A stretch of 44,212 nt of DNA, from contig JAQIBE010000275.1 in NCBI GenBank assembly GCA_027859235.1, forward strand, positions 1 through 44,212, written 5' to 3'. Of the stretch, positions 1 to 8,424 are shown in pieces. Numbering within the stretch: the first letter of the stretch is position 1; the number at the start of each line of letters is the position of its first letter. This DNA is from Desulfobulbaceae bacterium. Lineage in GTDB: Bacteria; Desulfobacterota; Desulfobulbia; Desulfobulbales; SURF-16. A program made the translations under genes and the position numbers. The notes under the pieces are model-generated. The model was not told where the DNA came from. It worked only from the letters and a program-made list of their open reading frames with translations, and ran no database searches.

Positions 1-48
1 CCGGCGGAAGGCGAGCGATGCCGAAGGCCAGGGCTGTCAGGGGTGTCA

Positions 49-110
49 TTTTCGCCCACTCCGCTGGCTCGGTTCCTTTTTAGACAAGTAGCCAGCGAAG
101 TGGGCGAAAA
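49..110. repeat. 21-bp inverted repeat with competing hairpin
   Basis: The arms at 49-69 and 90-110 are inverted copies with one mismatch (20 of 21) around a 20-base spacer. A second perfect 9-bp pairing, GTTCCTTTT at 72-80 with AAAAGGAAC at 107-115, uses bases 107-110 of the right arm, so the two folds exclude each other. It looks like a dispersed repeat or mobile-element remnant. An open frame at 43-225 runs through it and I do not accept that as a gene. Confidence 0.6.
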
Positions 111-186
111 GGAACAAAAAACAGGGCAGCGGGGCCAACTATACCTAGCGATGTTGGCGGGAATTTGGCGTCAAAAGTCAAAAGCG

Positions 187-200
187 GACTTGACCCCTTT
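187..200. repeat. Left copy of inverted 14-mer flanking the TA module
   Basis: GACTTGACCCCTTT here is the inverted counterpart, 13 of 14 bases, of AAAGGGGTCACGTC at 1313-1326. The pair brackets the toxin-antitoxin genes. Similar sequences mark the borders of dispersed transposase-related elements in some genomes, but no transposase gene is present, so the assignment is inference. Confidence 0.5.
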
Positions 201-301
201 CGACTTTCTTTATGCTTATCCGTAATAAACAAACGACCGAGCTTATGATAAACGGTTGTAGCTCTCCTGGAGGGAATTATGGAAGGCTTCTCACATTAGG
301 G

Positions 302-331
302 TTGACATCCTATATCAACAGTGTGTATCAT
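302..331 (+). promoter_or_regulatory. Sigma-70-type promoter with operator-like dyad, antitoxin-toxin operon
   Basis: A consensus -35 box TTGACA (302-307) is followed after 18 bp by TATCAT (326-331) as -10. The stretch 302-318 is an imperfect dyad (TTGACAT against ATATCAA, 6 of 7 paired) overlapping the -35 box. This fits autorepression by the RHH-type antitoxin downstream. The operator role is inferred. Confidence 0.6.
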
Positions 332-366
332 TTAACTATACAAAAAATAACGTGGAGGGCAGAACA

Positions 367-645
367 ATGCCAGAAATAGAAAGAAGAACTTCGCCGATAA
401 ACTTGAGATGCTTCCAGCGTCAAAAAATACTTATAGATCGAGGGGCAGCAGCACAGCACAAAAGCCGGACAGATTTTATGCTTGAGGTAGCTTGCCGTGA
501 GGCTGAAAATATTCTTTTAGACCAACGTTTGTTTAGTCTTGATGAAAAGCAATTTGCCGCTTTTGAAAAGGCAATTGCTCAACCGAGTGCAGATCCCGCT
601 AAATTGCAACGTTTGCGTGATGTTGTAGCGCCCTGGGACAAATGA
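367..645 (+). CDS. DUF1778-type (TacA-like) antitoxin
   Basis: A 92-residue protein of the DUF1778 antitoxin type. The N-terminal INLRCFQRQKILIDRGA segment fits the ribbon-helix-helix DNA-binding part, followed by the family-typical RTDFMLEVACREAENIL helix. The C-terminal region (around FAAFEKAIAQPSA) is the part that usually wraps the GNAT toxin. I chose ATG at 367 because GGAGGG lies 7 bases upstream; an in-frame GTG at 352 has no such site. Its stop overlaps the toxin start (ATGA), which is typical of translationally coupled type II modules. By family it neutralises the acetyltransferase and represses its own promoter through the dyad at 302-318. The gene is visibly more AT-rich than the housekeeping genes downstream, which suggests acquisition. 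Confidence 0.85.
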   Translation: MPEIERRTSPINLRCFQRQKILIDRGAAAQHKSRTDFMLEVACREAENILLDQRLFSLDEKQFAAFEKAIAQPSADPAKLQRLRDVVAPWDK

Positions 646-1136
646 TTGTCCCTCCTGCACCCATTAGTGCCGATCACGAGCTGCAAGATTTTGACTGTGG
701 CAGAGATAGTCTCAATCATTGGCTAAAAAAACAGGCCTTAAAGAATGAATCTGGGCATGCCTCGCGAACTTTTGTTACGTGCACAGAAAATAACCAAGTT
801 GTTGGGTATTATGCGCTAGCGAGCGGAAGTATCGAGAGAAACGAGGCTCCAGGTAAAATAAAAAGAAAAATGCCAGACCCAATATCTGTATTGGTTTTAG
901 GTCGGCTCGCGGTAGATTTAAGTTGGCAGGGCGATGGGTTTGGTTTAGGACTCCTCAAAGATGCACTGTATCGTTGTTTGAGTGCTGCAAGCGTTATAGG
1001 TGCGCGAGCTGTTTTGGTTCATGCCTTGGATGAAGAGGCTCAGGATTTTTACAAAAAATTTGGTTTTATAGAGTCTCCAGCAAATTCTTTAACGCTCTTA
1101 ATGGGCATTTTCGATATAGAAAAAATATTTAAGTAA
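642..1136 (+). CDS. GNAT acetyltransferase toxin (TacT/AtaT-like)
   Basis: A 164-residue GNAT-fold protein. It shows the family core: an early FDCGRDSLNHWLKKQA segment, the strand VVGYYALASGSI, the LGRLAVD strand, and an acetyl-CoA pyrophosphate loop QGDGFGLGLL at about residues 95-104, followed by a DALYRC helix. The C-terminal DFYKKFGF motif is also typical. Members of this family acetylate the aminoacyl group of charged tRNA and block translation; the tRNA target cannot be read from the sequence. It overlaps the antitoxin by 4 bases and nothing suggests it is broken. The substitution of D for the more usual basic residue in the QGxGxG loop is the only visible oddity. Confidence 0.88.
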   Translation: MIVPPAPISADHELQDFDCGRDSLNHWLKKQALKNESGHASRTFVTCTENNQVVGYYALASGSIERNEAPGKIKRKMPDPISVLVLGRLAVDLSWQGDGFGLGLLKDALYRCLSAASVIGARAVLVHALDEEAQDFYKKFGFIESPANSLTLLMGIFDIEKIFK

Positions 1137-1141
1137 AGAAC

Positions 1142-1190
1142 GCCCTCATTCTTGAGATGGGGCTCTTTATTTGGGCGCATTTTGCCCAAA
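1142..1190 (+). terminator. Tandem hairpins after the TA operon
   Basis: The first hairpin pairs 1142-1149 with 1157-1163 (7 bp, one bulged base) and is followed by TCTTTATTT. The second pairs TTTGGGC (1170-1176) with GCCCAAA (1184-1190). The first resembles a rho-independent terminator and begins 6 bases after the toxin stop. Confidence 0.5.
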
Positions 1191-1543
1191 AAACGGTGAA
1201 GACTAAACCCTCTTTAGCTCAGACTGGAGATTGTGCATAAGTTGTTTCCATTTAAGCGGTTGTAGTAAAATATACAAAAAGGCTTCTAGGTAATTAACAC
1301 CTAGAAAAGAACAAAGGGGTCACGTCTTGATTTGACTCATCTTCTGCTTGATCCTTCGTGATATAGGCGTTGAAGACTCCAAAAAAGCTCAATGCAGATC
1401 GTTTTTAACGATTACTCTTAGCTATTAACATTGCCACATCCAACCTCACGAATTTCTCAACTCACCCCAGTTGAGATGTCTACTGTATATACGTAATAAC
1501 AACACCCTCTCACTAAAACTGTCAGATCGCGTATAACCAATGC
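1191..1543. other. Intergenic stretch with hairpin and right flank repeat
   Basis: There is no convincing gene. A perfect 8-bp hairpin TTCTAGGT (1284-1291) / ACCTAGAA (1299-1306) has a 7-base loop. The right copy of the flanking 14-mer lies at 1313-1326. The remainder up to the convergent RSH gene shows nothing I can name. Confidence 0.4.
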
Positions 1544-3658
1544 TTACTGTTCAAGGACGAATTCATAGATGAAGGATTTCTGTTTATCCAGTTGTGACAG
1601 AAATGTTTTAAGTTCTTTTAATGTCTTAACGGTGAAATGAACTTCCCAGGCCGTTTTATGTTCTTTGCGTTGGTGAATGGCCTGAAGTTTGGTGATGATT
1701 ATTCCCTCTGGTACCGAAGCCAGGGCGGAGAAGACCTGTTTCCTTGAGTGGCCGGCGGGGATATCCAGAATCTGGGGCTTGGCAACCTGAGTTTCCGGCA
1801 GATTCCAGCTGACATCTATCACATCTTCCCGCTGGATGTTGAGTTTTTGCATCCGTTGACATTCGACACGGTGAACAGAAAGCCCACGTTCACTTAAAAG
1901 GCTGTACAGCCTCTTTTCGGTGGGCAGGGGAAGGCAGCAGCGGGAAAATTTTATCCAGGCAGGGTCAAGGGAATCAAGTTCAAGGGTGTTGAGCATTCCC
2001 GTGGGCAGCACGAGTTCCCGTTCGGTGTAGAGTCCATTCTTGAGTTCATAGATGAGTTCCCGTAACCGTAAGACACCTAGGCCGACCTGAGTAAAGAGTG
2101 CATTTCTATTGGCAAGGCTAAAATATTCAAGAATATCATCCAGCCCTTCTTCCTCTATAATGGACTGAGGAATTCCATAGCGCTTGAGTTCCTGTTTGAT
2201 CAGGGATAACCCTGTTGCCTGTGCCAGTTGTTCGCGGCGCTTCCGAAATGTCCGGGCCAGTTCGCTCCGTGCCCGTGGAGATTGGCAATGGCCCTGAAGT
2301 TCAAGGTCAAAATTAACCGGGTCATCCTGGGTGTGGATGAGAACTTTGTCCCCGTCACGCAGAATCGTGTCAGGTGATACATCCTCATGACCGACTTTTG
2401 CACCGATACAGCGGTGACCAATTTCTGTATGCACCTTGAAGGCAAAATCAAGAACGGTTGATTGACGCGGCAGGCAAACCCGTTTGCCGTTCGGGGTAAA
2501 GGTGTATATCTCTGTTTTACCGCTGGCAGCAATCATATCACGGTAGGAGAGATCATCTTCCCCCCCCATGATGTCAAACATTTCGGCAATTTCTTTTTTG
2601 AAGGCGGAGGAAACACTATGCTTTGCATACCAGTCACGGATAATACCGAGTTTTGCCTGGTTCTGCATGGCCTGGGTGCGGATTTTAAACAGGTAGTTCT
2701 GGCCCTTGATATTGGCTCTGGCATGGAGTGATTGATAGCCCGTGGGCTTCGGGTTTGCTATGAAATCACGGATCGTCCGGGGGATTGGCGGGAATTTTTG
2801 GTTTAAAATACCCAGGGTGGAGTAGCAGGTTTGGATATCGTCCACCACGATATATATCTCCAGGGGATTGATGATTTCTGAGGCGAGTCCATCTTCCAGG
2901 GGACGATAATAGGACCATAACCCTTTGGATTTAAGCCTGATCTTCGCATTCACCCATGCCGCATCCATCTCCGTACGGATAGCTTCGACAATGCCAGCCT
3001 CCTGAGCCTTAAGGAGTAATCTGGCAATGGTAACATGGATGCGTGGGGCCTGGCGCGGGTATTTGTAGAAGAGGGCAAGGTTGTATAATTCACGCTTCAG
3101 TCCGAACAGACCCAGCACCCCGGCCATGGGGGCGTACACCCCGAGGGTCTCGTCTGAAATTTTCTGGCGTTTCTGTTTGGGCATGGACTCCATGGTGCGG
3201 AGATTATGCAACCGGTCTGCAAGCTTGACCAGCATGGTTTCAAGTCGTGAGGCAGAACCTGAAAAGAGTTTTCTATGGACGAGGTTGAGGAAGGTCTTTC
3301 GGTCCCCCTTGAAATTGTCAATCTTGGTGCAGCCGTCAACAATGGTTTCGACTTTTGGGCCGAAAAGCTCACCAATGATTTCAAAATCAATATTGGCAAC
3401 ATCTTCAACGGTATCGTGGAGAAGGGCCGCTGCGAGGGTTTCCTGATCAGTAACCCCCAGTTCTTTCGCCATAATCTGGGCAACAAGGCAGGGGTGGCTG
3501 ACATAGGGCTCGCCGGATTTGCGCCGTTGATTCTGGTGGGCATCCACTGCAAAGGAAAAGGCCTTCCAGAAGAGTGGTGCGGGCCCATCTTCCTGATTAC
3601 CCAGGATTTTTTCCATTTCCCGGGTATATTCAGCTATGTTAAAAAGAGGATCACGCAT
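1544..3658 (-). CDS. RSH-family protein: ppGpp hydrolase with degenerate synthetase domain
   Basis: A 704-residue long-form RelA/SpoT homologue. The HD hydrolase domain (about 30-190) keeps every expected residue: H55, H81-D82, E85-D86, D148 and N152 in the segments SHP, LLHDTVED and LADRLHNLRT. The synthetase-like domain (about 240-350) keeps R241, K243 and the KPTGYQSLH segment with Y308. However, the two catalytic acids of the family, D264 and E323 in Rel of Streptococcus equisimilis, align with N264 and L323 (…IINPLEI…, …NYLFKIRT…). A TGS domain follows (about 382-445), then the CC-containing conserved segment and an ACT-like C-terminus. I infer a hydrolase-only enzyme that lowers (p)ppGpp, which implies another synthetase elsewhere. 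The ribosome-binding site is weak (AGGA close to ATG). Confidence 0.9.
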   Translation of the reverse strand: MRDPLFNIAEYTREMEKILGNQEDGPAPLFWKAFSFAVDAHQNQRRKSGEPYVSHPCLVAQIMAKELGVTDQETLAAALLHDTVEDVANIDFEIIGELFGPKVETIVDGCTKIDNFKGDRKTFLNLVHRKLFSGSASRLETMLVKLADRLHNLRTMESMPKQKRQKISDETLGVYAPMAGVLGLFGLKRELYNLALFYKYPRQAPRIHVTIARLLLKAQEAGIVEAIRTEMDAAWVNAKIRLKSKGLWSYYRPLEDGLASEIINPLEIYIVVDDIQTCYSTLGILNQKFPPIPRTIRDFIANPKPTGYQSLHARANIKGQNYLFKIRTQAMQNQAKLGIIRDWYAKHSVSSAFKKEIAEMFDIMGGEDDLSYRDMIAASGKTEIYTFTPNGKRVCLPRQSTVLDFAFKVHTEIGHRCIGAKVGHEDVSPDTILRDGDKVLIHTQDDPVNFDLELQGHCQSPRARSELARTFRKRREQLAQATGLSLIKQELKRYGIPQSIIEEEGLDDILEYFSLANRNALFTQVGLGVLRLRELIYELKNGLYTERELVLPTGMLNTLELDSLDPAWIKFSRCCLPLPTEKRLYSLLSERGLSVHRVECQRMQKLNIQREDVIDVSWNLPETQVAKPQILDIPAGHSRKQVFSALASVPEGIIITKLQAIHQRKEHKTAWEVHFTVKTLKELKTFLSQLDKQKSFIYEFVLEQ

Positions 3659-3866
3659 TCCTGATCACACCCCCGTGGTGATTTGGAGTAAAAGAAGAAC
3701 CAAAAGAGTATCATACACAACCTTTTGCTTTTAACAACATCTTGTTCGTATACTGGTTTTGGAAGATTGGTTTCTTTGCTGTCTAGAACCTGTTATATTT
3801 AAACAAAGTACGCCTGTATCCAAACGTTATATCGTTACGTAATTAAAGTCACAAAAAAGGAATACC

Positions 3867-6053
3867 ATGTCCCGTCGGCCAACAAAGAAAAGGTTTAAGA
3901 AAAAGCGCAGTGAACACAGTCATCAACGTAAATCCGGAAATAATGTCTCCCGCAAAAAAGTGGATCTTGATGCGGATCAGGTGGTCATGGCCATTATGGG
4001 TCGGGATGGGAAGGCGACGAGCAAGGATATCTGGGCTGATCTCAACTGGCCTCGTTCGGCTCGCAAGGATTTTTCTATTCTCCTTAAAAAGATGCTGTCG
4101 CAGAATGTTTTAGTGGATGCGGGTGAGGATTGTTATACGGTCAATCCGCAAGATTTTATGCAGGGTGAGCTGACGGTTAATCCCAAGGGATTTGGTTTTG
4201 TGAAATTGCATGCGAAGCCTGGTGCCGTTCTTGAACCGGACGTGTTTGTGCCCGGCCGTTTTCTTGGTTCTGCCATGCATGGTGATCATGTCCTGATCCA
4301 GCGTACTGCCCTGAAGCAGGGGCGTACGGAAGGGCGAATCGTCATGGTTGTCAAGCGGGGGCTTGAGCGGATTGTTGGTATTCTTGACGGGAACAGGGTG
4401 CGGCCTGATGACAGCCGGATTCGCATTGATGTTGTTGTTGAGGGGGATCTGCTCGGTGCCAAGGATGGTGAGGCGGTGCTGGTCAGCCTCGGTGAATATT
4501 CCCCTGAAGACCGGCAGGTTGCGGGTACGGTGGTTGAGGTCCTGGGTGACCCTGATTCCGGAAAGGTGCAGATGCAGATGGTAATGCGCACCTATAATCT
4601 GGCCCATGAGTTCAGTCAGGATGTGCTGGATCAGGTGGCCGGTGTTTCCGATAAGGTTGAGGTGACGGAGGGCCGCGAGGATCTGCGCGATGTCTTCCAT
4701 GTCACCATTGACGGTATTACAGCCCGTGACTTTGATGATGCGGTCTGCGTGGAGGAGACGGAAAAGGGCTATCGGCTCTATGTCTCCATCGCTGATGTGG
4801 GGCATTATGTTGAATCTGGCTCCCCCCTTGACCGTGAGGCGTATGAACGGGGGACCAGTGTCTATTTCCCCGCCGGCGTCATCCCCATGCTGCCTGAGCG
4901 TCTGTCCAACGGGTTATGCAGCCTCAACCCTGATGAGGACCGCTATGCATTTTCCGCCATCCTTGATTTTGATGCAACGGGGAAACGAATTCACTCCCGT
5001 TTCTGCCGCGGGGTTATTCGCAGCCGCCATCGCTTAACCTATGAATATGTGTGGGGTATGCTCTCGGATACCCTTGAGCCTGACGAGTTCATTGCTGAAC
5101 TTGCTGAACCGGTAGCACGCATGGCAAAACTTGGCAGGCTTCTGACTAAGCGCCGTTTTGGCAGAGGGGCCATTGGTTTTGAAATGCCTGAGGTGGAAAT
5201 TGTCATTGGGGAGGATGACCAGGTCTCATCCCTGGAGCGGCGGGAACGGACTGATGCCCATAAGCTCATTGAAGAATTCATGCTGGCCGCCAACGAGGCG
5301 GTTGCTGAACATTTATCTTCAAAAGACGTGGGTATTCTCTATCGTATCCATGAAACCCCTGATCCCTTGAAGGTTGCAGACTTTGCCGAGTTTGCCTCTA
5401 ATTTCCTCTCTCCCATGCCTAAAGAACCTTCAATCTCTCCCCAGTGGTTTAATAAGATCCTCGATCTGGCGCGGGATACGCCCCGGGAATTTGTCGTGAA
5501 TAATCTCCTCCTGCGCACCATGAAGCAGGCGCGGTACAGTCCTGAAAATGCCGGCCATTTTGGTTTGGCTGCAGATTTTTACGCCCATTTTACCTCACCC
5601 ATTCGCCGCTATCCGGACTTGCAGGTGCATCGGGCCTTGGCGGGTTGGTTGAGCGGCAAAAAGCAGAGTGCTAAGGAAAAAGGGCATCTCGTGGAGATGG
5701 GAGAGTTTCTCTCCACCCGGGAACGTGTGGCCGTGGATGCTGAGCGTGATATCAGTAATCGTCTCAAGGCCCGTTACCTGGTCCAGCATATTGGTACCAG
5801 TTTCCCCGGTATTATTTCAGGGGTTACCTCCTGGGGAATGTTCGTGGAGCTTGATATGCTGGTGAGCGGCGTGGTTGCCATAGATGATTTAGAAGACGAC
5901 ACCTACTTCTTTGAAGAGAAGATGCACCGGCTGGTAGGGCGGCGCACCGGCAAGCACCATAAGCTTGGTGACATTGTGGTGGTGCGGGTGGCTCATGTTG
6001 ATCTCACCACCTATCGGGTGAATTTTGTCCTGGACGAGGATGGGTTGGAATGA
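3867..6053 (+). CDS. rnr: Ribonuclease R
   Basis: A 728-residue RNB-family 3'-5' exoribonuclease. The first 32 residues are very basic (RRPTKKRFKKKR). A winged-helix-like segment and cold-shock RNA-binding domains follow (about 35-230, with ELTVNPKGFGFVKL). The RNB catalytic core begins near residue 270 with DGITARDFDDAV, carrying the metal-binding acids D282, D288, D290 and D291. An S1 domain covers the C-terminal 80 residues (GIISGVTSWGMFVEL). It degrades structured RNA processively and takes part in RNA quality control. Length and domain order match RNase R better than RNase II. The start ATG is preceded by AAAAAAGGAATACC. The gene is divergent from the RSH gene with a 208-base spacer; I see no clear operon partner. 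Confidence 0.95.
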   Translation: MSRRPTKKRFKKKRSEHSHQRKSGNNVSRKKVDLDADQVVMAIMGRDGKATSKDIWADLNWPRSARKDFSILLKKMLSQNVLVDAGEDCYTVNPQDFMQGELTVNPKGFGFVKLHAKPGAVLEPDVFVPGRFLGSAMHGDHVLIQRTALKQGRTEGRIVMVVKRGLERIVGILDGNRVRPDDSRIRIDVVVEGDLLGAKDGEAVLVSLGEYSPEDRQVAGTVVEVLGDPDSGKVQMQMVMRTYNLAHEFSQDVLDQVAGVSDKVEVTEGREDLRDVFHVTIDGITARDFDDAVCVEETEKGYRLYVSIADVGHYVESGSPLDREAYERGTSVYFPAGVIPMLPERLSNGLCSLNPDEDRYAFSAILDFDATGKRIHSRFCRGVIRSRHRLTYEYVWGMLSDTLEPDEFIAELAEPVARMAKLGRLLTKRRFGRGAIGFEMPEVEIVIGEDDQVSSLERRERTDAHKLIEEFMLAANEAVAEHLSSKDVGILYRIHETPDPLKVADFAEFASNFLSPMPKEPSISPQWFNKILDLARDTPREFVVNNLLLRTMKQARYSPENAGHFGLAADFYAHFTSPIRRYPDLQVHRALAGWLSGKKQSAKEKGHLVEMGEFLSTRERVAVDAERDISNRLKARYLVQHIGTSFPGIISGVTSWGMFVELDMLVSGVVAIDDLEDDTYFFEEKMHRLVGRRTGKHHKLGDIVVVRVAHVDLTTYRVNFVLDEDGLE

Positions 6054-6131
6054 CAGAATATTGTTTACCACTCTCTAAGTTAGGCAGTTGTAAAAAAATA
6101 ACATGGCTAACGAAATGTCCATAGCTGCATA

Positions 6132-6181
6132 AGGGGCCATAAAGAAATTGATATAAACGATCAACATTCTTAACGGCCCCT
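6132..6181. repeat. Long interrupted stem-loop between convergent genes
   Basis: Three nested perfect stems: AGGGGCC (6132-6138) with GGCCCCT (6175-6181), AAGAA (6142-6146) with TTCTT (6167-6171), and TTGAT (6148-6152) with ATCAA (6160-6164), around a 7-base loop. There is no U-tract on either side, so it may be a transcript-end protector or a structured RNA rather than a classical terminator. Confidence 0.55.
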
Positions 6182-6207
6182 AAGCTGAAGTTGGGTGGTA
6201 ATCATAT

Positions 6208-6244
6208 AAAAAAAAGCATAGATGTCTGATCTCTACGCGTATGC
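6208..6244 (-). terminator. Probable terminator of rimO transcript
   Basis: On the minus strand, GCAT (6244-6241) and AGAT (6232-6229) pair with ATCT (6223-6220) and ATGC (6219-6216), with an 8-base bulge on one side. Eight T residues follow (6215-6208). The stem is short, so confidence is moderate. Confidence 0.4.
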
Positions 6245-6283
6245 AAGCGCACAGGTATTTGCCCAGAGCCAGGGCAAGACGTT

Positions 6284-7621
6284 CTAGGTGGTCGGGACAA
6301 TATTTCCTACCAGATCATAGGGATGGGCCTCGGTGATTTCCATCTTCACCATGTCCCCCTGTTCGCATTCTCCGTCGGCAATATATACACAGCCGTCAAT
6401 TCCAGGGGCCTGAAAGGTCGTTCTGCCTTCCAGGAGCAGTTCTGTCTCCTCACTGACTCCCTCCACTAATACATCCAGGGTCTGACCGACGTACTGCTGG
6501 TTCAACTCCATGGAAATTCCGGATTGTATTTCCATGAGGTAGTCGAAGCGTGCCTGTTTGACCGATTCCTCAATCTGATCCGGATAGAATTCTGCCTGAC
6601 ACCCCTCTTCATTGGAATAGGTGAAGATCCCGACATTGTTCAACCGATACTGCAGCATGAAGTCCGCGAGGATCTCGACATCCTGGTCCGTTTCCCCTGG
6701 AAACCCCACCATGAAGGTGGTGCGGATGGCAGCTTCAGGGACTTTGGCGCGAATTCGTTCAATCACCGCATGGATATGTTTCTGACCAAAGGGGCGTTTC
6801 ATCCTCTTCAACACCGCATCGGCAACGTGCTGCAGGGGGATATCCAAATAGGAGAGGAGTCTTTTCTCCTGAGCCATCAGGTCGAGGAGTTGATCCGGCA
6901 ACCGGGTGGGGTACAGGTAGAGAAGCCTCAGCCAGGGCAGGGTTGTCTCCTGGAGAATGGCCTGCACGAGGTTTTCCAGCCGATCCCCCTTTGTCCCAAA
7001 GTCAAAGCCGTAGGCGGTGAGGTCCTGCCCCACAAGGGTTACCTCCTTAATCTTGTTTTGATCCAGCAGCTTTGCCTCAGTGATGATATCCGCCACGCTG
7101 CGTGAACGCAACGGGCCGCGGATGGATGGAATCATGCAGTAGGCGCAGCTGTTGGAACACCCCTCGGTTATTTTCAGGTAGGCGCGGTGGGGTGGTGTTG
7201 TCAGGCGGCGGGGGGTGTGACAATCCATCAGATAGGCTGGGGGCGGAATGATCCCGGGAGGGTTGTTGCTCTCAAGCTGCGCCAGGTGCTGGACAATATC
7301 CTGGAACCCGTCGGTACCAATGAACAGGTCGACATTGGTCAATTCACGCTGCAGATTTTCCGCATAACGCTGGACAAGGCAGCCCGTAACCACAAGTCTG
7401 GTCCCCGGCTGTTTGGTTTTGATCTCTTCCAGGTCAAGGATGACATCGATGGCCTCTTCCACTGCTGGCTGAATAAAACCGCAGGTGTTGACCAGGAGGA
7501 TGTCCGCCCCTTCAGGGTCTGTGACAATCTCATAGCCCGCTTCGCTGAGTAACCCCAGCATCACTTCTGTATCAACTCTGTTCTTCGGGCAACCAAGGGT
7601 TACGGCATATAATCTGGTCAT
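6284..7621 (-). CDS. rimO: Ribosomal protein S12 methylthiotransferase RimO
   Basis: A 445-residue radical SAM methylthiotransferase. The N-terminal UPF0004 domain carries cysteines C11, C47 and C81, which bind the auxiliary 4Fe-4S cluster (TLGCPKNRVDTE, VNTCGF, VTGCL). The radical SAM motif is EGCSNSCAYC (C155, C159, C162), followed by a C-terminal TRAM domain. The segments LGCPKNRVD and MIPSIRGPLRSR fit RimO rather than the tRNA enzyme MiaB. The enzyme adds a methylthio group to an aspartate of S12. Its ATG overlaps the stop of the upstream phosphorylase-like gene by 4 bases, so the two are translationally coupled in one operon. Confidence 0.95.
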   Translation of the reverse strand: MTRLYAVTLGCPKNRVDTEVMLGLLSEAGYEIVTDPEGADILLVNTCGFIQPAVEEAIDVILDLEEIKTKQPGTRLVVTGCLVQRYAENLQRELTNVDLFIGTDGFQDIVQHLAQLESNNPPGIIPPPAYLMDCHTPRRLTTPPHRAYLKITEGCSNSCAYCMIPSIRGPLRSRSVADIITEAKLLDQNKIKEVTLVGQDLTAYGFDFGTKGDRLENLVQAILQETTLPWLRLLYLYPTRLPDQLLDLMAQEKRLLSYLDIPLQHVADAVLKRMKRPFGQKHIHAVIERIRAKVPEAAIRTTFMVGFPGETDQDVEILADFMLQYRLNNVGIFTYSNEEGCQAEFYPDQIEESVKQARFDYLMEIQSGISMELNQQYVGQTLDVLVEGVSEETELLLEGRTTFQAPGIDGCVYIADGECEQGDMVKMEITEAHPYDLVGNIVPTT

Positions 7622-8328
7622 TGGGGGAGGTGGTCCATTAATGTGTTGAGTGTTGTTTTGGCCCTTTGCTTAAAACCCTTTGAGCCAATGCCGCTTTTCC
7701 ATGTGTCATGGTGGAGTTCGTCGGAAACCACCATGAGTCCCGCCATTTCGATCTTATAGAAATTGCACACCGTGCACAAGGCGGTAAATTCCATGTCCAC
7801 CGCCTTTATACCCTTTTCAGCATGGTGGATAATGTCTGCGGGGAATTCACGAAAAGGGGCATCGGTGGTCCATATCGGCCCCTGTTGAACCGTGGGGAAG
7901 AGTCCGCGAAGTTCATTGCTGAGGGTTGAGCTTACTGCAGGTTGTTCCTGAAGTGGATAATGGCGTGACACCCCTTCATCACTCACTCCAAATTCCGGCA
8001 GAAACAGGTCACCGATCACCATTTCAGGACTGAGGCTTCCGCACCAGCCAAAGACAATCAGTTTCTGCATGCCCAGGGCAATCAGTTTCTCCACCGTCAT
8101 CACCGCCATGGGGCTCCCTACACAGGGGCCAGCCCAATGGCTAACGGTTTTCTCATGGGTGAAACTCATAAGGGTCGCGTGAAAGAATTGGTGCAGGGTT
8201 CCCCCGCGTTTCTTGGTGATCGTGGCCCCGTAGCTTGCCTCACCGGGGTTCACCAATAGAAGACAGGTGCCCTTGATGTCAGGGTCACGGGACGACTTTC
8301 GTGCATTTATGAGTGGCTGTTCTTGCAT
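7618..8328 (-). CDS. Nucleoside phosphorylase-like protein (PNP/UDP superfamily)
   Basis: A 236-residue member of the purine/uridine phosphorylase superfamily. Seen are the phosphate-binding-type glycine-rich strand LIVFGWCGSL, the substrate-pocket signature KAVDMEFTALCTVC with the DME-type acid, and VVSDEL near the C-terminus, where an Asp normally protonates the purine base. Substrate choice among uridine, purine nucleosides and MTA/SAH cannot be decided. The first about 20 residues are extra relative to the core. It is the first gene of a two-gene operon with rimO, with its TGA inside the rimO start. A role in salvaging nucleosides derived from SAM by radical SAM chemistry is possible but only inferred from the pairing. 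Confidence 0.8.
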   Translation of the reverse strand: MQEQPLINARKSSRDPDIKGTCLLLVNPGEASYGATITKKRGGTLHQFFHATLMSFTHEKTVSHWAGPCVGSPMAVMTVEKLIALGMQKLIVFGWCGSLSPEMVIGDLFLPEFGVSDEGVSRHYPLQEQPAVSSTLSNELRGLFPTVQQGPIWTTDAPFREFPADIIHHAEKGIKAVDMEFTALCTVCNFYKIEMAGLMVVSDELHHDTWKSGIGSKGFKQRAKTTLNTLMDHLPQ

Positions 8329-8351
8329 AAGACCGTCGTGTTTTTAAACGC

Positions 8352-8383
8352 AAAAAAGGCCGCGGATAAAATCCGCAGCCTTT
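8352..8383 (-). terminator. Rho-independent terminator of the atp operon
   Basis: On the minus strand, AAAGGC-T-GCGGAT and ATCCGC-G-GCCTTT form a stem of about 12 bp including one wobble pair around a three-base loop. The descending arm ends in six T residues (8357-8352). It sits 42 bases after the atpE stop. Confidence 0.85.
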
Positions 8384-8424
8384 CTATTACATAAACCGCT
8401 GATGCAGGGCATCAGACAAAGATC

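Noticed and set aside
43-225. 60-residue open frame near the left edge
   Set aside because: It starts on a non-ATG codon inside an inverted repeat, has no ribosome-binding site and no family resemblance. The DNA repeat explains it better.
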